Assembly (NCBI GenBank): GCA_046723735.1
Contig: JBKOVB010000088.1
Span: 14,670-78,669 of the forward strand
Direction of reading: 5' to 3'
Length of the DNA stretch: 64,000 nt
Source: RYN-111 sp046723735
Lineage (GTDB): Bacteria; Actinomycetota; Actinomycetes; Mycobacteriales; SCTD01
Shown: in pieces, positions 23,917 through 31,836 of the stretch
Layout: each line of letters starts with the position of its first letter
Numbering within the stretch: the stretch's first letter is position 1
Made by a program: the position numbers and the translations under genes
Notes under the pieces: model-generated
Databases searched by the model: none
Told to the model about the DNA's origin: nothing
The model's input: only the letters and a program-made list of their open reading frames with translations

Positions 23917-25146
23917 TCAGGCAAGTCCGAGCCGCTTGGCGTGCTCGCGCAGCTCGTCCCGCGCCCGCGGATGGGCGGTGTGCTCGATGAGGGCACGCGC
24001 CTGCTCGTGCTGGTGCGCCCCCCACAGCCGGGCGAGGCCCTGGTCGGTGACGACGTAGCTCTGCTGGAACGACGTGGCCGGCTCGCACAGCGTCGGCACG
24101 ATCGTCGACACGTCGGCGCGCGCGTGCCAGGAAGGCAGCGCGATGATCGACAGGCCGCGGTGGGCGTGCAGCGCTCCCACGATGAAGTCCGTCTGGCCGC
24201 CGAACCCCGAGTAGGCCCGGCCGCGGACGTACGACGCGTTCGCCTGCCCGAACAGGTCGACCTGCAGCGCCGAGTTCACCGAGGTCATGGCGGGCTGCCG
24301 GGCGATCAGGGCCGGGTCGTTGGTGTGCTCGGTGCGGGCCAGCACCACGCGCCGGTTGCCGTCGAGCCAGTCGTAGAGCTCCGGCGAGCCGACGGCGAAG
24401 CTCGTCACCACCGGCACGTCCCGGTCCAGTGCGCCGGCCCGCTCCAGCGCCAGCACCCCGTCGCTGATCATCTCCGACCAGACCCGCAGCCCGCGCCGTT
24501 CGCGCAGCGCGGCGAGAACGGCGTCGGGCACGCCGCCGATCCCGAGCTGCAGGGTCGCCTCGCCGGGGATGAGGGAGGCGACCTGCTCGGCGATGCGCGC
24601 CGAGACCTCGTCGGTCGCCCGCCGGACGGGCTGCAGGAGGGGGGCGTCCACCTCGACCGCGAGGTCGATGTCGGCCGTGTCGACGACGGCGTCGCCGTAC
24701 GTGTAAGGCATCTGCCTGTTGACCTGCGCGACTACGAGCGCCCCACGGCTGCGGGCCGCCTCGATGGCGGCGGGCAGGATGTTGACCTCTACGCCGAGTG
24801 ACACGGTGCCGTCGCGGGGCGGGCTCACCATCACCAGGACGACGTCGGGCGGCGTCGTGGTGCGCAGCAGCGCCGGCACGAGGCTGAGCCGGCACGGCAG
24901 GTATTCCAACGTCGCGTGCCCGCGCATCCCCGGGCCGATGAACGGTGTCTCGTACACCACACCGTCCCGGTCCGGCAGGCCGTGCGCGGCGTTCAGGACG
25001 AACAGCCGGTACGACGGGACCGCGGCGTCGAGCAGGCGCAGGGCCTGCATCGGGGTGGCCCCGTTGCCCCCGGCTACGACCCGGGGTCGCGTATGGGGGA
25101 GCGCCGAGAGGTGCCGGCTGAGGGTCTCCTCGGAGACGACGCGCAT
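23917..25146 (-). CDS. acetyl-CoA hydrolase/transferase family protein
   Basis: A 409-residue protein with the two-domain fold of 4-hydroxybutyrate and acetate CoA-transferases. Visible motifs: the N-terminal RVVAGGNGATP, LQLGIGGVPDAVL at ~199-211 (CoA-binding glycine loop), and the C-terminal GRAYSGFGGQTDF and STIVPTL. The position of the catalytic Glu (family context S-x-x-E-x-D-L-x-G) reads SALQVDLFG, so it is Gln295 here. Substrates are unknown, and activity as a classical transferase is doubtful unless this subfamily uses Gln. The ATG at 25146 is chosen from family starts; an ATG at 25209 would add 21 residues. Divergent from the VOC gene. Confidence 0.8.
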   Translation of the reverse strand: MRVVSEETLSRHLSALPHTRPRVVAGGNGATPMQALRLLDAAVPSYRLFVLNAAHGLPDRDGVVYETPFIGPGMRGHATLEYLPCRLSLVPALLRTTTPPDVVLVMVSPPRDGTVSLGVEVNILPAAIEAARSRGALVVAQVNRQMPYTYGDAVVDTADIDLAVEVDAPLLQPVRRATDEVSARIAEQVASLIPGEATLQLGIGGVPDAVLAALRERRGLRVWSEMISDGVLALERAGALDRDVPVVTSFAVGSPELYDWLDGNRRVVLARTEHTNDPALIARQPAMTSVNSALQVDLFGQANASYVRGRAYSGFGGQTDFIVGALHAHRGLSIIALPSWHARADVSTIVPTLCEPATSFQQSYVVTDQGLARLWGAHQHEQARALIEHTAHPRARDELREHAKRLGLA

Positions 25147-25256
25147 GCGCCCATGCTGCCCCGGACCGGCCTTACCCGCCCCACTTTCCCCGCGTTCCGG
25201 TTCCGTCATCAGCCCTGACGGGTACGGGCCCGTCGGTGCTACAGGGAGGATGCGCG

Positions 25257-25601
25257 ATGACCCCCGCGATGAAGACCATGATCGTGCCGGTGAAGGACCT
25301 GGAACGGGCCACGGCGCTGTACGCCGGGCTGCTGGGCCGCGAGCCCTCGGCGGCCGAGTCGTACTACGTGGCGTTCGAGACCGACGGGCTGCACCTCGGG
25401 CTCGACCCGCACGGTGCTGATCGGGGGCTCACGGGTCCGGTGGCCTTCTGGCACGTCGACGACCTGGACGCGCGTCTCGCCGCGCTGCTCGACGCCGGCG
25501 CCGTGGTGCACCAGCCGGTCCGCGAGGTGGGCGGCGGACGCCGGGTCGCGTCGGTCACCGACCCCGACGGCAACGTGATCGGGCTGCTCCAGGACCCGTG
25601 A
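25257..25601 (+). CDS. VOC family (glyoxalase/dioxygenase-like) protein
   Basis: A 114-residue single VOC domain with two beta-alpha-beta-beta-beta modules: MKTMIVPVKDLERATALYAG then the LGL strand, followed by VAFWHVDDLDARLAALLDAGA and the closing SVTDPDGNVIGLLQD. The conserved Glu or His metal ligands of glyoxalase I are not clearly all present, so a binding or resistance role is as likely as catalysis. The ATG at 25257 follows AGGGAGGA with 7-nt spacing. It ends 6 nt from the convergent aminotransferase stop. Confidence 0.88.
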   Translation: MTPAMKTMIVPVKDLERATALYAGLLGREPSAAESYYVAFETDGLHLGLDPHGADRGLTGPVAFWHVDDLDARLAALLDAGAVVHQPVREVGGGRRVASVTDPDGNVIGLLQDP

Positions 25602-25607
25602 GCAGGC

Positions 25608-26900
25608 TCAGGCGATCTCGGGGCCTGGGGTGGCGGCGCCGGGGCGGGTCGGGGCGGACGTGAGCGGCCCGAAGGTGGCCAGCAGCTCGAGCTCCGCCTC
25701 GACCACTCCGGCCAGCCGGCGTACGCCTTCGCGGATCCGGTCGGGCTCGGGGAAGCAGTACGACAGCCGCAGCTCGCGGGCACCCTGGCCGTCGGCGTAG
25801 AAGCCGATGCCCGGCACGTAGGCGACCCTCGCCGTGATCGCCCGGGGCTGCATCACCTTGGCGTCGAGGCCCTCGGGCAGCGTGGTCCAGACGTAGAAGC
25901 CGCCCTCGGGGTGGGTCCACGTCGTGCCTTCCGGCATGAGGGTCGTGAGCGCGTCGAGCATCGCGTCGCGCCGCTCCCGGTAGATGCCCTTGAACACCTC
26001 GATCTGGCCCTGCCAGTCGGTGGTCGTGAGGTACTCGACGACCGCCATCTGGTTCAGCGCCGGCGGGCACAGCACCGACGCCTCGGCGGCGAGCACGAGC
26101 TTCTCGCGGACCGCGTGGGGGGCGAGCACCCAGCCGACCCGCAGCCCGGGCGAGAAGGTCTTGCTGAACGAGCCGAGGTAGATGACCTCGTCCTCGCCGC
26201 CGCGGGCCCGGATGGCCGGGGTCGGCGGCCCCTCGAACCCGAGCAGGCCGTAGGGGTTGTCCTCGAGCACGAGCAGGCCGGCCTGTTGGCAGATCTCGAG
26301 GACCTCGGTGCGGCGGGCGTCGGACAGCGACGTGCCGGCCGGGTTGTGGAAGTTCGGGATCGTGTACAGAAACTTCGCGCGCGTGCCCACCCGCGCGACC
26401 GCCTCGCGCAGCGCCTCGGGGACGAGCCCGTGCTCGTCCATCGGCACGTGCACGACGTCGGCCTGGTACGCCGCGAAGGTGCCCAGCGCCCCGACGTACG
26501 ACGGGGCTTCGGCGAGCACGACGTCGCCGGGGTCGCAGAAGATCCGGGTGACGAGGTCGAGGGCGTGCTGCGAGCCGACGGTGACCACCACGTCGTCGGG
26601 GGAGCCGACCACGCCCTCGAGCGCCATCACCTGGCAGATCAGCTCGCGCAGCACCGGGTCGCCCTGACCCGAGCCGTACTGCAGCGCCGCCGCACCCTTG
26701 GTCGCGAGCAGGTCGGAGAGCAGCTTGCCGACCGCGTCGAGGGGCAGCGCGCTGGTGTAGGGCATGCCGCCTGCGAGGCTGACCACCTCGGGGCGGTTGG
26801 CGACCGCGAACAGGGCGCGGATCTCGGACGCCGTCATCCCCGCCGTACGCTGCGCGTAACGGCCCGTGAACGCGTCGAAGGTCCGCGAGAGCCCTGGCAT
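25608..26900 (-). CDS. PLP-dependent aminotransferase, class I/II (2-aminoadipate transaminase-like)
   Basis: A 430-residue fold-type I aminotransferase. The N-terminus has SLAGGMPYTSALPLDAV; the PLP-phosphate loop is VGSQHALDLV; YTIPNFHNPAGTSLS carries the ring-contacting Asn; LEDNPYGLL holds the Asp to pyridine N; SFSKTFSPGLRVGW has the Schiff-base Lys; the substrate-carboxylate Arg is in ELRLSYCF. It matches the LysN/aromatic-type group typically found near parB in actinobacteria, where the physiological amine is often unassigned. No fused GntR domain. Convergent to the VOC gene. Confidence 0.9.
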   Translation of the reverse strand: MPGLSRTFDAFTGRYAQRTAGMTASEIRALFAVANRPEVVSLAGGMPYTSALPLDAVGKLLSDLLATKGAAALQYGSGQGDPVLRELICQVMALEGVVGSPDDVVVTVGSQHALDLVTRIFCDPGDVVLAEAPSYVGALGTFAAYQADVVHVPMDEHGLVPEALREAVARVGTRAKFLYTIPNFHNPAGTSLSDARRTEVLEICQQAGLLVLEDNPYGLLGFEGPPTPAIRARGGEDEVIYLGSFSKTFSPGLRVGWVLAPHAVREKLVLAAEASVLCPPALNQMAVVEYLTTTDWQGQIEVFKGIYRERRDAMLDALTTLMPEGTTWTHPEGGFYVWTTLPEGLDAKVMQPRAITARVAYVPGIGFYADGQGARELRLSYCFPEPDRIREGVRRLAGVVEAELELLATFGPLTSAPTRPGAATPGPEIA

Positions 26901-26960
26901 GGCTCCACGGTACCGGCGGGCGCTTCTCGATTTTCGTCAGGCGCAACTACCCTCGAGCGG

Positions 26961-27065
26961 GTGGTGACACTCCCCCGCCGTCCGGCAGGCCTGCTGGGAC
27001 TCGGTGCGCTGGTCGGCGCCGTGGTGGGGGTCCTCACCGGGCTGCTCCGGAAGCCTCGGCGGTGA
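26961..27065 (+). CDS. possible 34-residue membrane peptide upstream of the GNAT gene
   Basis: GTG at 26961 opens a 34-codon frame: basic N-terminus (TLPRRPA), a Gly/Leu/Val helix (GLLGLGALVGAVVGVLTGLL) and a basic end (RKPRR). The stop TGA overlaps the GTG start of the acetyltransferase by 4 nt, a layout typical of coupled genes. The ribosome binding site is weak. It could instead be untranslated leader. Confidence 0.35.
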   Translation: MVTLPRRPAGLLGLGALVGAVVGVLTGLLRKPRR

Positions 27066-27685
27066 GCGCGATGAGCAGGCGTCTGGTCAACATCACGCTC
27101 GACAACCTCGACGACCTGCCGCGGCGCTGCCGCACCTGCGTGTTCTGGGAGCTCGACCCCGTCGCGCACGACCGCGCCGTGGAGGCAGGGGACACCGCGT
27201 TCGAGAAGGAGTCGTGGGTGTCCGCCACGCTGCTCGAGTGGGGCTCGTGCGGGAAGCTCGTGTACGTCGACTCGGTGCCTGCGGGCTACGTGATGTACGC
27301 GCCGCCGATGTACGTGCCGCGTTCGGTGGCGTTCCCCACCTCGCCGGTCTCGGCCGACGCCGTGCTGCTGATGACTGGCCACGTGCTTCCCGACTTCCAG
27401 GGCGGCGGCCTGGCGCGGATGCTCGTGCAGGCGGTCGCGAAGGACCTCACCCGGCGCGGCTTCAAGGCGATCGAGGCGTTCGGCGACCTGCACCACCAGG
27501 GCCCGGCGTGCATCCTGCCGGCCGACTACCTGACGGCCGTGGGCTTCAAGACGGTCCGGCCGCACCACCGCTTCCCGCGACTGCGCCTGGAGCTGAAGAC
27601 CACGGTGGCCTGGAGCGAGAGCGTCGAGGCCGCGCTGGAGAAGCTGCTGGGATCGATGACCGACCCGGTGCTGCGGCCCGTCTAG
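27062..27685 (+). CDS. GNAT family N-acetyltransferase
   Basis: A 207-residue acetyltransferase. The N-terminal part (NLDDLPRRCRTCVFWELDP) contains two cysteines typical of the actinobacterial gene found between parB and trxA; the acetyl-CoA loop is VLPDFQGGGLARMLVQAVAK (Q/R-x-x-G-x-A form). Acceptor unknown. The GTG at 27062 has GGAAG 9 nt upstream; the ATG at 27071 is an alternative. Its stop and the stop of cwlM, coming from the other strand, share the palindrome CTAG at 27682-27685. Confidence 0.88.
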   Translation: MSAMSRRLVNITLDNLDDLPRRCRTCVFWELDPVAHDRAVEAGDTAFEKESWVSATLLEWGSCGKLVYVDSVPAGYVMYAPPMYVPRSVAFPTSPVSADAVLLMTGHVLPDFQGGGLARMLVQAVAKDLTRRGFKAIEAFGDLHHQGPACILPADYLTAVGFKTVRPHHRFPRLRLELKTTVAWSESVEAALEKLLGSMTDPVLRPV

Positions 27686-28797
27686 GACGTGGAGGCGGTG
27701 GGCAGCCGCAGCGCGCCCGTCGGCGGGTCGGCCTCGGGCGGCAGGTAGAGCCGCTGGATCGCCACGAGCAGAGCCTCCGCGAGCGTGTCGCGGAAGGCGG
27801 GGTCGGCCAGCTGCGCGGCGTCGTCGGGATGGCTGAGGTGACCGAGCTCGACGCGCACCGCCGGCATCTGCGTGAGCCGCAGCAGCGCCCAGGTCTTCGC
27901 GTGCACCCGGCAGTCCAGCAGTCCGGTGCGCGCCACCACCTCGCGCTGCACCAGGCTCGCCAGCCGCTCGCCGACGGTGGACGTGGTGCCCGTGCCGGTG
28001 CCGAAGTGGTAGCTCGCCACGCCGTGGCAGCGCGACGACGGCGCCTCGTCGACGTGCAACGACACGAGCAGGTCGGCGGCCGCCTCGTTCGCGAGGGCGG
28101 CCCGTTCCTCGTCGCTCGGCGAGCTGTCCCAGCCGCGGGTGAGCAGCACCCGCACCCCCATCGCCTGCAGCCGGCCCTCGAGCCGGGTGGCGATGTCCTG
28201 CACCAGCGTGGCCTCGTCATGACCGTGTCCCACGGACCCCCGGTCGGGGCCGCCGTGCCCCGGGTCCACGACCACTACCTTGCCGGTCAGGGCTGCCCCG
28301 CCGGACCGCAGCCGCTCGGTCTCCCGCAGCTGCTGCGGCCGGCCGCCCACGACGAGCCGGCCGAGCTGACGCAGCGCGCGCAGCGTGGCGGGCCCGCACA
28401 CCCCGTCCGGGCGCATGCCGTAGTCGCGCTGGAACGCCTTGAGCGCCTCCTCGGTCCGGGGCCCGAAGACCCCGTCCGCACGGCCCGGGTCGAAGCCCAG
28501 CTCCGCGAGCCGCTCCTGCAGGGCCGCGACGTCGTCGCCGACGAGCAGCTTCGTCTGGTAGCTGAGGATCCGGTCGCCCAGCGCGTGCCGGGCGGCCTGC
28601 AGCGCCGTGTAGGTGTCACGGCCGACCACGCCGTCGGCGCGCAGCCCGCGGCGCTGCTGGAAGGCGCGCACCGCGTGGTCGGTGACGTCGTCGAAGACCG
28701 GCTCGTCCGGTACGGCGGCCAGCTCCCCCATGGCGGCGAGCATCGCCTGGACCTCCGCCACCGCGCGCCCGGTGTCGCCGCGGCGGATCAGCTGCAC
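27682..28797 (-). CDS. cwlM: CwlM-like peptidoglycan-binding / amidase_3 protein
   Basis: A 371-residue protein from GTG 28797. Two peptidoglycan-binding_1 domains lie at ~5-70 (RRGDTGRAVAEVQAMLAAMG, GLRADGVVGRDT) and ~85-145 (DVAALQERLAELGFDPGRAD, GMRPDGVCGPAT); an N-acetylmuramoyl-L-alanine amidase_3 domain follows from ~170 (VVVDPGHGGPDRGS, DEATLVQDIA, LLVSLHVDEA, RVELGHLSHPDD). His, Glu, His and Glu at the usual zinc and catalytic positions appear retained. No signal peptide, matching mycobacterial CwlM, a cytoplasmic regulator of MurA rather than a wall hydrolase. Position next to trxA-trxB supports the assignment; regulatory role is by homology. Confidence 0.85.
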   Translation of the reverse strand: MQLIRRGDTGRAVAEVQAMLAAMGELAAVPDEPVFDDVTDHAVRAFQQRRGLRADGVVGRDTYTALQAARHALGDRILSYQTKLLVGDDVAALQERLAELGFDPGRADGVFGPRTEEALKAFQRDYGMRPDGVCGPATLRALRQLGRLVVGGRPQQLRETERLRSGGAALTGKVVVVDPGHGGPDRGSVGHGHDEATLVQDIATRLEGRLQAMGVRVLLTRGWDSSPSDEERAALANEAAADLLVSLHVDEAPSSRCHGVASYHFGTGTGTTSTVGERLASLVQREVVARTGLLDCRVHAKTWALLRLTQMPAVRVELGHLSHPDDAAQLADPAFRDTLAEALLVAIQRLYLPPEADPPTGALRLPTASTS

Positions 28798-28861
28798 GGT
28801 CCGGACTGTAGTGGCGGGTCGGCTCGCCGGACGGTCAGGGCGACCTCACCCCCCGCCCCAG

Positions 28862-28924
28862 TGATCAACAGGACCATGCGCCATCGACACGCCGGTGTCG
28901 CGAGGACAGAAGTCCTGTTGATCA
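28862..28924. repeat. nested-palindrome intergenic repeat, copy 1
   Basis: Outer arms TGATCAACAGGAC (28862-28874) and GTCCTGTTGATCA (28912-28924) are perfect inverted 13-mers; inner arms CGACAC (28885-28890) and GTGTCG (28895-28900) form a second palindrome in the middle. A second copy is at 56022-56084. It lies 65 bp upstream of cwlM and downstream of the trxA terminator. Confidence 0.85.
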
Positions 28925-28960
28925 AGGAAGGGAGTGGCCGAGTGGGCGGGACACGAACAA

Positions 28961-28984
28961 GGCCGGGCCCCGCGGGACCCGGCC
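28961..28984 (-). terminator. hairpin terminator after trxA
   Basis: GGCCGGG (28961-28967) pairs with CCCGGCC (28978-28984), followed on the minus strand by TTGTT. It begins 16 nt past the trxA stop and separates trxB-trxA from cwlM. Confidence 0.7.
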
Positions 28985-29000
28985 TCCGTCGTGCTCGCTC

Positions 29001-29327
29001 TTAGAGGAACGCCTCGAGCTCGCGCAGGATCGCGGCCTTCGGCTTGGCGCCGACGATCTGCTTCACGATCTGCCCGCCCTGGAACACCGCCATCGTCGGG
29101 ATCGACATGATCTGGTAGTCCCGGGAGACGACGGGGTTCTCGTCGGTGTTGAGCTTCACGATCGTGATCTTGTCGCTGTGCTCGGCCGCGATCTCCTCGA
29201 GGACGGGGGCCACCATCTTGCACGGGCCGCACCACTCAGCCCAGAAGTCCACGAGCACGGGCTTGGTGCTCTGCAGCACGTCCGTCGCGAACGTGGCGTC
29301 GGTGACGGTCTTGGTGTTGGCGCCCAC
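29001..29327 (-). CDS. trxA: thioredoxin
   Basis: A 108-residue dithiol-disulfide oxidoreductase with the classical active site W32-C33-G34-P35-C36 (FWAEWCGPCKMVAPVLEEIA) and the conserved cis-proline loop (MSIPTMAVFQGG). It lies 83 nt downstream of trxB on the same strand, so TrxB is the likely reductant. Ends at a hairpin terminator. Confidence 0.98.
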   Translation of the reverse strand: MGANTKTVTDATFATDVLQSTKPVLVDFWAEWCGPCKMVAPVLEEIAAEHSDKITIVKLNTDENPVVSRDYQIMSIPTMAVFQGGQIVKQIVGAKPKAAILRELEAFL

Positions 29328-29410
29328 GGCGTCTCTCCTCGGGTTCCTGGTGTGGTCAGCAGAACGTAGTGCGCGAAGCCGTCATTCCCCGTGCTCGGCC
29401 GACACGGTGC

Positions 29411-30346
29411 TCAGTGCGCGTTGGCCGAGAGCCAGCGCTCAGCGTCCAGCGCGGCGGCGCAGCCGGTGCCTGCGGCGGTGACGGCCTGCCGGTAGGTGTG
29501 GTCGACCAGGTCGCCGGCGGCGAAGACGCCGTCGAGGTTGGTGCGGGTGCTGCGGTCCTCGACCAGGACGTAGCCCTCGTCGTCGAGGTCGACCTGACCC
29601 TTCACCAGCTCGGAGCGCGGGTCATGACCGATCGCCACGAACAACCCCGCGGCGGGCAGGTCGGTCGTCTCGCCGGTCTGGACGTTGCGCACGGTGACGG
29701 ACTCCAGCCGGCCGTCCCCGTTGGCCGACACGACCTCGCTGTCCCAGACGAAGCGGATCTTGTCGTTGGCAAAGGCCCGGTCCTGCATGATCTTCGACGC
29801 GCGCAGCGTGTCGCGACGGTGCACGACCGTGACGGACTTGCCGAACCGGGTGAGGAACAGCGCCTCCTCCAGCGCGCTGTCACCGCCGCCCACGACGACG
29901 ATGTCCTGCTCGCGGAAGAAGAAGCCGTCGCAGGTGGCGCACCAGGACACACCCCGGCCGGACAGCTCCTTCTCGCCCGGGACGCCCAGCTCGCGGTAGC
30001 CGGAGCCCATCGCGAGCACGACCGTGCGCGCGAGGTACGTGTCGGTCTCGGTGCGCACCACCTTGGGGCTGGCCGTGAGGTCGACCGACGTGACGTCGTC
30101 GGTGACGAACGTGGTCCCGAACCGCTCGCCCTGGGCGCGCAGCTTCTCCATGAGCTCGGGCCCCATGATCCCCTCGGGGAAGCCGGGGAAGTTCTCCACG
30201 TCGGTGGTGTTCATCAGCGCGCCGCCGGCGGTGACGGACCCCTCGAAGCAGACCGGTGCCAGCCCGGCGCGCGCCAGGTAGATCGCCGCGGTGTAGCCGC
30301 TCGGGCCCGAGCCGATGACGATCACGGGGTGGACGGTCTGGGTCAC
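29411..30346 (-). CDS. trxB: thioredoxin-disulfide reductase
   Basis: A 311-residue low-Mr NADPH-dependent flavoenzyme. FAD-binding GSGPSGYTAAIYLARAG at the N-terminus, active-site C136-A-T-C139 (SWCATCDGFFF), NADPH-binding VVVGGGDSALEEALFL with HRRDTLRA, and the closing FAD contact GVFAAGDLVDHTYRQA. Complete and typical length. Divergent from the small zinc-motif membrane protein at 30430; the spacer is 83 bp. Confidence 0.98.
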   Translation of the reverse strand: MTQTVHPVIVIGSGPSGYTAAIYLARAGLAPVCFEGSVTAGGALMNTTDVENFPGFPEGIMGPELMEKLRAQGERFGTTFVTDDVTSVDLTASPKVVRTETDTYLARTVVLAMGSGYRELGVPGEKELSGRGVSWCATCDGFFFREQDIVVVGGGDSALEEALFLTRFGKSVTVVHRRDTLRASKIMQDRAFANDKIRFVWDSEVVSANGDGRLESVTVRNVQTGETTDLPAAGLFVAIGHDPRSELVKGQVDLDDEGYVLVEDRSTRTNLDGVFAAGDLVDHTYRQAVTAAGTGCAAALDAERWLSANAH

Positions 30347-30429
30347 GGAGGGCCTCTCTCAACAACGGCGGGGCGTGCGCCAGGGGAACGCCATCGTAGA
30401 GCCGCCTGTTCCCCTGGCAGGATCACCGC

Positions 30430-30981
30430 ATGTCCCTCGCGTCGGTCCCCGACCCGGCCAGCCTGATCAGCAGCGCCGCCCCCGAGCCGCGCTGCGTGGC
30501 CCATCCCGGCCGTCCCGCCGTGGACCGATGCCCGCGCTGCGGCAGACCGCGCTGCGGAGCGGACGCGACAGGCCCGCGGTGCGCGGTGTGCGGTGCGGCC
30601 GAGCAGGTCGCCGCGCCGCGGGAGCTGACGGCGGCCGAGGTGGTCGTCCGGGCAGCGTTGGGTGCGACGGCCGTAGCGCTGCCCGCGGGGTGGGTGCTGT
30701 CGGAGTACGTGTCCTCGCCGTTGCTGCAGTACCTCGCGCCCGTGGTGGTCGGTGTGGCGTGCGCCGGGGCGGCGACCTGGGCCGCTCGCGACCCGCGCGG
30801 CCCCGTGCGGCCGTGGGTGCGGCTGGTCGCGGTGCTGTACGCCGTGCTGGGGACGGCGCTGGGGTTCGTGCTCGAGGGCACGTACGGCGTGCTCAGCGCC
30901 GACCTGGACGTGCTGGTCCCGTACGCCGCCGCGGCCGGGGGCGCGTGGTTGTGGTCGGCGCCGCCGCGGCGCCGTACCTGA
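30430..30981 (+). CDS. membrane protein with N-terminal Cys-rich motif
   Basis: A 183-residue protein. Residues ~20-58 hold a B-box-like zinc motif: CVAHPGRPAVDRCPRCGRPR then CGADATGPRCAVCG. Three to four hydrophobic helices follow (VVRAALGATAVALPAGWVL, YLAPVVVGVACAGAATWAA, LVAVLYAVLGTALGFVL, and a final one near AAAAGGAWLW). Proteins of this layout are common near sigM-trxB in actinobacteria but have no assigned function. It is the only plus-strand gene between 28 and 40 kb. Confidence 0.75.
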   Translation: MSLASVPDPASLISSAAPEPRCVAHPGRPAVDRCPRCGRPRCGADATGPRCAVCGAAEQVAAPRELTAAEVVVRAALGATAVALPAGWVLSEYVSSPLLQYLAPVVVGVACAGAATWAARDPRGPVRPWVRLVAVLYAVLGTALGFVLEGTYGVLSADLDVLVPYAAAAGGAWLWSAPPRRRT

Positions 30982-31002
30982 GCCCCTCCCTCCGGGAAAG
31001 GC

Positions 31003-31836
31003 TCAGGGCTTGGGCAGGCGCGCGAAGAAGAGCAGCTTGGCGTCCGCCTGCTCGCACGCCGCGCCCACCACGAAGACGTCCACCTTGTCCGGCTTGTTCG
31101 CGGGGAGCACCACCACGAGGGCCGGCTGGTCCTTGTAGCGGGCGTAGTCGAGGGCGAGCGGCAGCCCGGGCTGGCTGGGGTCCGACAGGGCGCTGAGGCA
31201 GGAGGCCAGCCCCTCGGTGGTGCGCAGGCGCGCGAGCGAGTCCGCGCGCTGCGCGAATCCCGTCGTGGTCCGCGCCGGGGTCCCCGCGCTGCCGAGACCG
31301 TCGGCCGAGGGTGGTGCTGGTGACGGGGCGGGGGCCCTCTCCGCCGCCGCGGTGCCGGCCAGCAGCGCGGGTAGCTGCTTGTCCAGGGTCGGCGTTCCGG
31401 CGCCGTAGTCGACGCCTGTGCTGCTCACGTTCCACCGTGCGCGGGACGCCTGCGTGCTGGTGGTGCCGCTGTCCCGGTGCGCGAGCAGCAGGCCACCGGC
31501 CGCGAGGACCGCTGCGGCGGCGGCACCCGCCGCGACGCCCCACACCAGCCGTCGGCGGGGTCGCCGCGCGTCGAGGGGCAGCACGTCACCGCCCGGGCTG
31601 CCCGCCTCGCGCCGGGCTGCGGCCACCGCGGTCAGCAGCCTGTCCTCGAGGTCCGGCGGCTGCGGCGGCGAGGGGAGGGAGGAGAGCGCGGCCGAGACCG
31701 ACGGCATCGCCGCAGCCAGCTCGGCGAGCCGGGCCCGGCAGGAGCCGCAGGTGTCGAGGTGCTCCGGGGCCGTCACGCCGGCGAGGACGTCGGCGAGCGT
31801 GTCCAGGTCGAGGTGCTCGTTCGGCGCGTCGCTCAC
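31003..31836 (-). CDS. anti-sigma factor (zinc-finger ZAS type) partner of SigM
   Basis: A 277-residue single-span protein starting with GTG 31836 behind GGAGGAGA and overlapping sigM by 4 nt. The cytoplasmic N-terminus holds H-x-x-x-C-x-x-C (EHLDTCGSCR), the zinc anti-sigma signature. A membrane helix (VWGVAAGAAAAAVLAAGGLLLA) lies at ~95-117, then a ~160-residue outside domain of unknown fold. By family knowledge the zinc domain holds SigM inactive until released by stress. A much longer in-frame start is rejected because it lies inside sigM. Confidence 0.88.
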   Translation of the reverse strand: MSDAPNEHLDLDTLADVLAGVTAPEHLDTCGSCRARLAELAAAMPSVSAALSSLPSPPQPPDLEDRLLTAVAAARREAGSPGGDVLPLDARRPRRRLVWGVAAGAAAAAVLAAGGLLLAHRDSGTTSTQASRARWNVSSTGVDYGAGTPTLDKQLPALLAGTAAAERAPAPSPAPPSADGLGSAGTPARTTTGFAQRADSLARLRTTEGLASCLSALSDPSQPGLPLALDYARYKDQPALVVVLPANKPDKVDVFVVGAACEQADAKLLFFARLPKP

